Positions 58,629-64,000 of a stretch of 64,000 bases of DNA are shown here, in pieces. Origin of the DNA: Rickettsiales bacterium (lineage in GTDB: Bacteria; Pseudomonadota; Alphaproteobacteria; G027485855). Below the pieces are notes generated by a model. That model was not told where the DNA came from and made no database searches. It worked only from the letters and a program-made list of their open reading frames with translations. The DNA lies in assembly GCA_027485855.1 (NCBI GenBank), contig JAIXQD010000008.1, forward strand, positions 62,001 through 126,000, given 5' to 3'. Numbering within the stretch: position 1 is the first letter of the stretch; every line of letters starts with the position of its first letter. The position numbers and the translations under genes are program-made.

Positions 58629-59304
58629 CAGCAATAGGTTTGAAGCGCTGGTGGCCAATTTAGAAGCAACAGAAGTTGGCGGCCCTTTCGATAAGGGCAA
58701 TATTGATGCCCGCACCCTGCTGATGCACGAGATGCTTTATATTGTTGGCGTTTGTTTTGCAGATTGGCCCTTGGCACCAAGCGCTCATTATGTGCTGTCG
58801 GACAAAACCTCAGAATTTAGATTTGCTTTTGCTGATGTCGATATCGGTGAAGCAGAAAACACCGAAACGCTTATCTCTATGATGGTTCGGCTTGTGCGGC
58901 AAAAACCAGAGCAGCTCGAGCTGCGGCTGATCTCAAAGTGGGATAGCTGCGATGATAGCGACAGCCGTTTTTGGGAGTTTGGTGCTGACAGTGCCTCAGT
59001 GCGCGAGTCGGCCGAAGAAATTGTTTTAGATTTATGCTCCATGCTGTGCACGGTAAAACCATTGGCGCAGCAGCTTTTTGCCAGCATGCCACAAGCCAGC
59101 ATGGCGCGTCGGGCACAGCTGTTTGAACAAGCGCTCGACTATTTTTGGGTGCAAGAAAATTGGCCACAAACCGATGAAGGCAAGGCGCTATTTAAAAAGA
59201 TTTATCAGTGCGAGCCCACCACGCCCAGCGTCATACAAAACCTTAATCGGGCCCAGATACTGATGCAAAAAGGGGCGCTGATGCAAAAAGCCGCGCCCCG
59301 CTAG
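58621..59304 (+). CDS. Tandem-array protein H, unknown family
   Basis: The last and longest member (227 residues), acidic. The N-terminus resembles G in lacking a coiled start (MTNSNRFEALVANLEATEVG). The middle has SEFRFAFADVDIGEAENTET and a helix LISMMVRLVRQKPEQLELRL, then RESAEEIVLDLCSMLCTV and a Trp-containing helical part. The C-terminus carries NLNRAQILMQKGALMQK, a duplicated version of the LM-x motif (LMQKGALMQK). Four 15-bp tandem repeats begin at its last base and run to the valS stop. Confidence 0.68.
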   Translation: MTNSNRFEALVANLEATEVGGPFDKGNIDARTLLMHEMLYIVGVCFADWPLAPSAHYVLSDKTSEFRFAFADVDIGEAENTETLISMMVRLVRQKPEQLELRLISKWDSCDDSDSRFWEFGADSASVRESAEEIVLDLCSMLCTVKPLAQQLFASMPQASMARRAQLFEQALDYFWVQENWPQTDEGKALFKKIYQCEPTTPSVIQNLNRAQILMQKGALMQKAAPR

Positions 59305-59363
59305 GCCCAGATTAGCTAGGCTCAGATTGGCTAAGCCCAAATCGGTTAGGCCCAAATCGGCTA
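59304..59363. repeat. Four 15-bp tandem repeats between the array and valS
   Basis: Units at 59304-59318, 59319-59333, 59334-59348 and 59349-59363 follow the pattern RGCYCARATYRGYTA (for example GGCCCAAATCGGCTA). They fill the whole gap between the convergent stops of gene H and valS. Units 3 and 4 are the most alike. Confidence 0.85.
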
Positions 59364-59366
59364 AGT

Positions 59367-61952
59367 TTACTCGGCCGCAGCTTCGGCCGCCAGCGCCATT
59401 TGCACAATAATAGCCGCATCATCGCTGGCAACCTCGGTTAAATCAGCCACGGCTGCGGCTAAAAACTCTGGGAGCGGCGCATTGAGCGCGGCGGCCAGGT
59501 CTTGTGCGCTGGCGGGCTCTAGGGCTTTTATACCTAACACCACCAAACGCGTGGCGCTGGTTTTAAGCGAGACATTGGCCAAGCTTTTTGCTTTGCGGCC
59601 GGCGGCTAAAATGCTGACCGTGTGCTGGCCCTCTATCAGCGCTTTGGCATCGTGCGGAAAATCTGCTGCTTGTGGCCAGCCACCCCGCTTGTGCAGCGAG
59701 CCGGTATTTGCAAATTTTTCGGGGTAAAGTGTGCTGTAAAGCTCTTCGGTGATGTGCGGCAAGGTGGGTGCAAACAAGCGCAGCACCGTTTCAAGCACAA
59801 AATATAAAGTGGCTTGTGCACTGAGGCGGCCCACAGCATCGCTGCCATCGGCATAAATGCGCGCTTTTACCAGCTCAAGGTAATTGTCGCACAAATCTTT
59901 CCAGAAAAACTCTTCAGTGGCTTTTAGCGCATCGGCATAATCATAGCGCTCTTGCAGCTCGGTTGTGGTGCGAATAGTGTCGTGCAGGCGGCTGAGCAGC
60001 CAAATATCGAGCGTGTTTTTAATGGTGCCTTGAGCCACGGCCTCATTCGCGGTGCCAGTAAACACCGCACCACCTAATTGCAAATGAGCAAAGCGCGCTG
60101 CATTCCATAATTTAGTCATGAGGCGCTTGCCAACTTTCATGACGTCTTCACTGACCGTGGTATCAAGCCCAAGGCGCGAGGTGGCCGTCCAATAGCGCAC
60201 GGCGTCCGCACTGTGGCGGGCCAGAAGGTCGCGCGGGTCAATGATATTGCCCTTCGATTTACTCATTTTGCTGCGGTCTTCGGCCAGACACCAGCCCGAC
60301 AAAGCAATGTCGCGCCACGGCGCCACGCCGGCGTGCAACACGCTTTTGGCAATGGTGTAAAAGGCCCAAGTGCGAATAATCTCGTGGGCTTGCGGACGTA
60401 AATGCGCCGGAAATAGTTTTTCGTGGCGGGCGCTATCCAGCATATAGCCTTCGGCCACACCATGGCTATTCAGCTGCGGCGAAATTGAGCTTGTGGCCCA
60501 AGTATCCATCACATCGCGCTCGGGCTCTACCTCGTGGGCGGCATAGCCGCGTGGCAAATCAACCAGCGGATTTACCGGCAAGTCATCGAGGTGGGCGGTT
60601 AAAATTTTGCCCTCTTCGCCGGCGCGTTTACTGTACCAAAAAGGAAAGGGCACACCAAAAAAACGCTGCCGACTAATGCACCAATCCCATTTTAAATTTT
60701 CGGTCCATTGCTCAAAACGCACACGCATATAATCGGGCGACCAGCGCACGGCGCGGCCGGCTTCAAGCAGCTGCTGCTTTTTATCAAGCAGTTTTACAAA
60801 CCATTGCGCGGTAATTAAAATTTCTAGTGGGGCACCGCTGCGTTCAGCGCAAGGCACCATGCGCGTGACTGCCTCTTCGCCACGCAGCAGATTTTGTGCC
60901 GCCAAAATCTCAATAATTTTTGCACGCGCTTGTTTGGCCGAAAGCCCCTTTAATGCAGAAATAACTGTAGCAGCTTCTTTATTATGAGAGGGCCAATCGG
61001 CCCCGCCAAAATGCGGCATGTCCGTCAAGCGCCCGCTGGCATCAAGAATAACACGCAAGGGCAAATTATGTTTTTGCCACCATTCAATATCGGTGGTGTC
61101 GCCAAAGGTGCAGCACATGACAATGCCCGTGCCTTTTTCGGGGTCGGCTTTGTCGTCGGCAATGATGGGCACAGGCACGCCATAAAGCGGGCTTACGGCA
61201 TTTTTGCCCAAAAGCTCGGCGGCGCGTGGGTGCAACGGCGATATAATAAGCGCGCCACACGCACCCAGCAATTCGGGGCGGGTGGTGGCAATTACCACTT
61301 CTGTGCCTGCTGCGCCTTCAAGCGCAAAGGCAATGCGCCATAATGTGCCGGGTTGTTCTTTTTCGACGATCTCTGCTTGCGCCAGCGCGGTGCGGTCGGC
61401 GGGGTCCCAGAGGGTGGGTTGCGGCTTGCGCTCTAAATGCCCCTTATGAAATAAATCAAGCACCGACATTTGCGATAACCGCGTGCTGGTGCCGCTAATG
61501 GTTTGGTATTCTTGCCGCCAATCAAAAGACAAACCAATGCTTTTGAACAGCGCCCGAAAATCAACCTCGCTTTGCACCACAGTTTCTTGACAGAGGCGCA
61601 CAAACTCTTCGCGCGACATATCGGCGGCCTTCACGCCGCGTAGTTTTTCAACCAGACGCTCGGTGGGTAGGCCGTTATCATCAAAGCCAATCGGGTAAAA
61701 CACATCGCGCCCCGCCATGCGCTGATACCGCGCCAGCAAATCGGCTTGGGTGTAAGAATAAACATGGCCCAAATGCAAAGTGCCCGACACTGTGGGCGGC
61801 GGCGTATCAATGATATAGCTTTGCGCCCGATCGCTGCCTTGCCAATGATAAACACTATCGGCAAACCATTGCTGTTGCCATTTGCTCTCGGTGCTTTGGG
61901 CGTCGTAATGTTTGTTGTCGGTGCTTTTGCTGTTGGGCGTATCTTGGCTCAT
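59367..61952 (-). CDS. valS: Valyl-tRNA synthetase, archaeal/rickettsial-type
   Basis: An 861-residue class I synthetase. The HIGH motif is HLGH at 60-63 in PTVSGTLHLGHVYSYTQADL, followed by FYPIGFDDNGLPTERLVEK, TRPELLGACGALIISP in the editing domain, GTGIVMCCTFGDTTDIEWW, WDWCISRQRFFGVPFPFWY, DTWATSSISPQL and KMSKSKGNIIDP. FDDNGLPTE and DTWATSSxxPQ are features of the archaeal/Rickettsia ValRS group; ordinary bacterial ValRS have TDHAGIATQ and DTWFSSxLWP. It lacks the long C-terminal coiled-coil arm of bacterial ValRS. It is monocistronic and convergent with the array. Confidence 0.95.
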   Translation of the reverse strand: MSQDTPNSKSTDNKHYDAQSTESKWQQQWFADSVYHWQGSDRAQSYIIDTPPPTVSGTLHLGHVYSYTQADLLARYQRMAGRDVFYPIGFDDNGLPTERLVEKLRGVKAADMSREEFVRLCQETVVQSEVDFRALFKSIGLSFDWRQEYQTISGTSTRLSQMSVLDLFHKGHLERKPQPTLWDPADRTALAQAEIVEKEQPGTLWRIAFALEGAAGTEVVIATTRPELLGACGALIISPLHPRAAELLGKNAVSPLYGVPVPIIADDKADPEKGTGIVMCCTFGDTTDIEWWQKHNLPLRVILDASGRLTDMPHFGGADWPSHNKEAATVISALKGLSAKQARAKIIEILAAQNLLRGEEAVTRMVPCAERSGAPLEILITAQWFVKLLDKKQQLLEAGRAVRWSPDYMRVRFEQWTENLKWDWCISRQRFFGVPFPFWYSKRAGEEGKILTAHLDDLPVNPLVDLPRGYAAHEVEPERDVMDTWATSSISPQLNSHGVAEGYMLDSARHEKLFPAHLRPQAHEIIRTWAFYTIAKSVLHAGVAPWRDIALSGWCLAEDRSKMSKSKGNIIDPRDLLARHSADAVRYWTATSRLGLDTTVSEDVMKVGKRLMTKLWNAARFAHLQLGGAVFTGTANEAVAQGTIKNTLDIWLLSRLHDTIRTTTELQERYDYADALKATEEFFWKDLCDNYLELVKARIYADGSDAVGRLSAQATLYFVLETVLRLFAPTLPHITEELYSTLYPEKFANTGSLHKRGGWPQAADFPHDAKALIEGQHTVSILAAGRKAKSLANVSLKTSATRLVVLGIKALEPASAQDLAAALNAPLPEFLAAAVADLTEVASDDAAIIVQMALAAEAAAE

Positions 61953-62060
61953 GGCGCTCTCGGTTTTAAAAAGGGGCTTTGTTTAAGCGTTTGCTGCAAC
62001 GCACTTTAGCAGGCCGTGCAGCATTTTGCCCATAAAAAATAAGATAAATTGTATGGTTTC

Positions 62061-62105
62061 TTGACGTTTTATCAAGACCGATTTGCTATACCCATAGTGG
62101 GTATA
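62061..62105 (+). promoter_or_regulatory. Promoter with overlapping palindromic operator
   Basis: TTGACG (62061-62066) is a -35 and GCTATA (62085-62090) a -10, spacer 18. The inverted repeat TATACCCA-TAG-TGGGTATA (62087-62105) overlaps the -10 and probable start point, an ideal repressor position. Its TATACCC arms resemble the perfect palindrome at 10166-10187. It drives the chemoreceptor gene starting at 62136. Confidence 0.6.
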
Positions 62106-62135
62106 AATAGGGGTACGACTAAAATTGGGGGGCTT

Positions 62136-63434
62136 ATGCAAAATTGGTGGCGAGATCTGAAGCTGGGTAAAAAAATTGGTTTTGGTTTTTCTATATTACT
62201 GGCCCTAACTTTAGCTTTGGCGGGTTTTTCGCTTTTTGAGTTGCTTAAAATTGAGAAAGAAATCGCCGCGGGCGACCTTGCCGCTGCAAAAGCCGCAGTC
62301 TTATTCACCGAAAAGGTGCTACCCCTTGGCAGTGCGGTTATTTTTATTGTTGGTGTGTGTTGTGCGCTTATAGTCACACGCAGCATTGCCCGCCCCACGG
62401 CACAAATCACCGATATTATGCGCAGCTTGGCCGCCGGCAATAATGCAATAGAGGTGCCCTTTACCGAGCGACAGGACGAAATTGGCAGCATGGCGCGCCG
62501 TGTGCAAATTTTTAAAGACAGCGCCATTCAGCTTGAAAAAACCCGTCAAGAGCAAGCCGAGCTGCAACGCAAAACAGAGCAAGATAAAAAAGCCATGATG
62601 CATAATCTGGCCGATGATCTCGACCGTGAGGTTAAAAGCGTGGTGGAGATGGTCTCGGCCACGGCCACGCAAATGAAATCTTCGGCGGCCGATTTATCCG
62701 AGCGCGCCAGCGCCACCACGGTGCAAACAACCAGCGCTGCCAGCGCCTCGCAGCAGGCCAGCAGCAGTGTGCAAACTGTGGCCGCAGCAGCAGAGCAACT
62801 GAATAGCTCTATTGCTGAAATAACCCGTCAGGTTGATGATGCCGGCCGCATGACCCGTGATGCTGTGGTGCAGGCTCAGCAAACTACCGCAACCGTCGAG
62901 CATTTATCACAAGCGGCCGAAAAAATTGGCGAGGTGGTGCAGCTCATTAACAACATTGCCGCACAAACAAATATGCTGGCGCTGAATGCCACTATCGAAG
63001 CCGCGCGTGCGGGCGAAGCGGGCAAGGGCTTTGCCGTGGTCGCGGGCGAGGTTAAAACACTGGCCGCACAAACCGCCAAAGCCACCGAGGAAATATCGGC
63101 ACAAATCAGTGATATTCAGGGCGAAACGCGTGCGGCGGTTGAGGCCATAAAAGCCATCAGCACCACAATTGACAGAATCGCCGGCGTTGCGGGCGCTATT
63201 AGTGCGGCGGTCGAGCAGCAAGGTAGCGCCACGCGCGAAATTGCCCGTAACGTGCAAATGGCCGCCTCTGGCACAACCGAGGTGAGCCAAACCATTGTGC
63301 ATGTGAGCGATACGGCTAAGCACACGGGCGGTGCGGCCCATGAGATGCTCGAGGCCGCGGGCGAGCTGGCCCGCCAGGCGCAAGAGCTTAGCCGGCATGT
63401 CGACCATTTTGTGCATCAGGTGCGCGTGGCCTAG
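62136..63434 (+). CDS. Methyl-accepting chemotaxis protein with minimal periplasmic part
   Basis: 432 residues from ATG 62136, preceded by GGGGGG. Membrane helix 1 is at about 15-35 ([20 protein letters not shown]). Only ~25 residues ([20 protein letters not shown]) separate it from helix 2 ([17 protein letters not shown]), so there is essentially no periplasmic ligand domain. HAMP follows ([20 protein letters not shown]), then the signalling coiled coil with the conserved tip ([40 protein letters not shown]). It may sense through the membrane or cytoplasm. No che genes nearby. Confidence 0.95.
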   Translation: MQNWWRDLKLGKKIGFGFSILLALTLALAGFSLFELLKIEKEIAAGDLAAAKAAVLFTEKVLPLGSAVIFIVGVCCALIVTRSIARPTAQITDIMRSLAAGNNAIEVPFTERQDEIGSMARRVQIFKDSAIQLEKTRQEQAELQRKTEQDKKAMMHNLADDLDREVKSVVEMVSATATQMKSSAADLSERASATTVQTTSAASASQQASSSVQTVAAAAEQLNSSIAEITRQVDDAGRMTRDAVVQAQQTTATVEHLSQAAEKIGEVVQLINNIAAQTNMLALNATIEAARAGEAGKGFAVVAGEVKTLAAQTAKATEEISAQISDIQGETRAAVEAIKAISTTIDRIAGVAGAISAAVEQQGSATREIARNVQMAASGTTEVSQTIVHVSDTAKHTGGAAHEMLEAAGELARQAQELSRHVDHFVHQVRVA

Positions 63435-63479
63435 GCGGCCGGCTAATTTAGCGTTTTTAAAACCCCTCTGGTAAATCCC

Positions 63480-63509
63480 TTGCCGTAATTTTGGCAAATT
63501 TGCGCTATA
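63480..63509 (+). promoter_or_regulatory. Predicted promoter of the penicillin-binding protein gene
   Basis: TTGCCG (63480-63485) and GCTATA (63504-63509), spacer 18. The start codon at 63519 lies only 9 bases after the -10, so the message would be leaderless or nearly so; no ribosome site is present. Confidence 0.45.
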
Positions 63510-63518
63510 CAAAAACCC

Positions 63519-64000
63519 ATGCGTAAAAACAACCAAACCGTTCAGGGCAAAAAAAGCCGCCAGCGCTGGCGCAGCCTGTGGCGTGCTGTGGCTTTGTTGG
63601 TTATTTGGGGTGGCATTGTTCTGGCGCTGGTGTTGGGCTGGTATGCAACGGGCTTACCCAGCATTGATAATGCCACAGCTTTGCAGCGCCGCCCGCTGGT
63701 GGTGCTTTATGACCGCAGCGGCGAAAAGCTGGTGCAGTTTGGCGAGCAGGCGGGGCAGCCCGTGGTGGTTGCCGATTTGCCGCCCTATGTTTGGCAGGCC
63801 CTGCTGGCCATTGAAGACCGGCGTTTTTACCGCCATTTCGGCCTCGACCCTTTGGGGCTGGCACGCGCCATGTGGCACAATGTGCGGGCAGGGCAAGTGG
63901 TGGCGGGCGGCAGCACCATTACCCAGCAGCTGGCTAAGAATTTATTCCTAACACCCGACCAAACTTTGCGGCGCAAAATACAAGAGGCCTTGCTGGCCAT
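63519..64000 (+). CDS. Class A penicillin-binding protein, N-terminal part (runs off window)
   Basis: 160 codons are visible from ATG 63519; the gene continues past the window. A basic cytoplasmic start (MRKNNQTVQGKKSRQRWRSL) and one membrane anchor (AVALLVIWGGIVLALVLGWY) precede the glycosyltransferase-51 domain: LVVLYDRSGEKLVQFGE, LLAIEDRRFYRHFGLDPLGL (catalytic Glu in EDRRF) and VAGGSTITQQLAKNLFL. It polymerises lipid II; a transpeptidase domain is expected beyond the edge. PBP1A-like, but the exact subclass cannot be fixed. Confidence 0.93.
   Translation, partial: MRKNNQTVQGKKSRQRWRSLWRAVALLVIWGGIVLALVLGWYATGLPSIDNATALQRRPLVVLYDRSGEKLVQFGEQAGQPVVVADLPPYVWQALLAIEDRRFYRHFGLDPLGLARAMWHNVRAGQVVAGGSTITQQLAKNLFLTPDQTLRRKIQEALLA

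Noticed and set aside
1..64000. tRNA genes, rRNA, CRISPR arrays, insertion sequences or prophage
   Set aside because: No T-loop-like GTTCGANTC in a cloverleaf context, no regularly spaced repeats with unique spacers, and no transposase, integrase or phage structural genes were seen on either strand.

Overview
The window is from an alphaproteobacterial chromosome (roughly half G+C by eye), centred on the replication origin. The main evidence is gene order. A ppsR-aroE-coaE-dnaQ run transcribes leftward and a hemE-hemH-hemJ-rho run transcribes rightward from a DnaA-box-rich, AT-rich gap at 35343-35803. That is the neighbourhood in which the Caulobacter origin lies (between hemE and the RP001/ppsR homologue). 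The parAB genes, three 16-bp parS sites, mnmE-mnmG-rsmG, secB-Tim44-mltA-Smr and holA-lptE-leuS are all nearby, as in other alphaproteobacteria. The finer lineage cannot be fixed from the sequence; the archaeal/rickettsial-style ValRS and moderate G+C hint at a deep-branching or Rhodospirillales-like group. No tRNA, rRNA, CRISPR array, insertion sequence or prophage was recognised.

Layout. 1-5.5 kb: a signalling operon (hybrid 7TM/PAS histidine kinase, REC-EAL c-di-GMP phosphodiesterase, chemoreceptor). 5.8-13.6 kb: a DJ-1-like protein lacking the usual Cys, heme A synthase, a class-I-PDE-like HD protein, pyrD, a repressor-type HTH fused to a histone-H1-like tail, small unknowns, a repeat-rich secreted protein and an M48 peptidase. 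13.8-21.6 kb: two tandem permuted-papain-like proteins, Smr, MltA, Tim44, SecB, a secreted HELRH putative peptidase, a SET-domain protein and a chagasin-like protease inhibitor. 21.6-28.2 kb: parB, parA, rsmG, mnmG, mnmE, a 2Fe-2S thioredoxin-fold protein and a DUF6489-like protein, with parS sites inside rsmG, inside mnmG and before mnmE. 28.3-32.2 kb: dienelactone hydrolase, quinone reductase and a membrane-fused spermidine-synthase-like protein. 32.3-40.9 kb: the origin and its flanking operons. 41.0-41.6 kb: a short foreign-looking segment with a catalytic-domain-only DpnI-like endonuclease. 41.7-48 kb: holA-lptE-leuS-DUF3576 and a major porin.

The most unusual part is 50-59.3 kb. On the minus strand four overlapping or closely spaced unknown genes include one ~100-residue domain present three times. 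Divergently, an orphan winged-helix regulator and a MepK-like lipoprotein peptidase precede eight tightly packed genes (54202-59304). Most of the eight share an N-terminal coiled region, a mid-protein hydrophobic helix and a C-terminal R-x(n)-LMR-like motif. I do not recognise this family. It looks like a diversified tandem array, linked to the minus-strand cluster by a shared LLLPP motif, and is the best candidate for an undescribed system. The window ends with an archaeal-type valS, a chemoreceptor with almost no periplasmic domain under a palindromic operator, and the start of a class A penicillin-binding protein.
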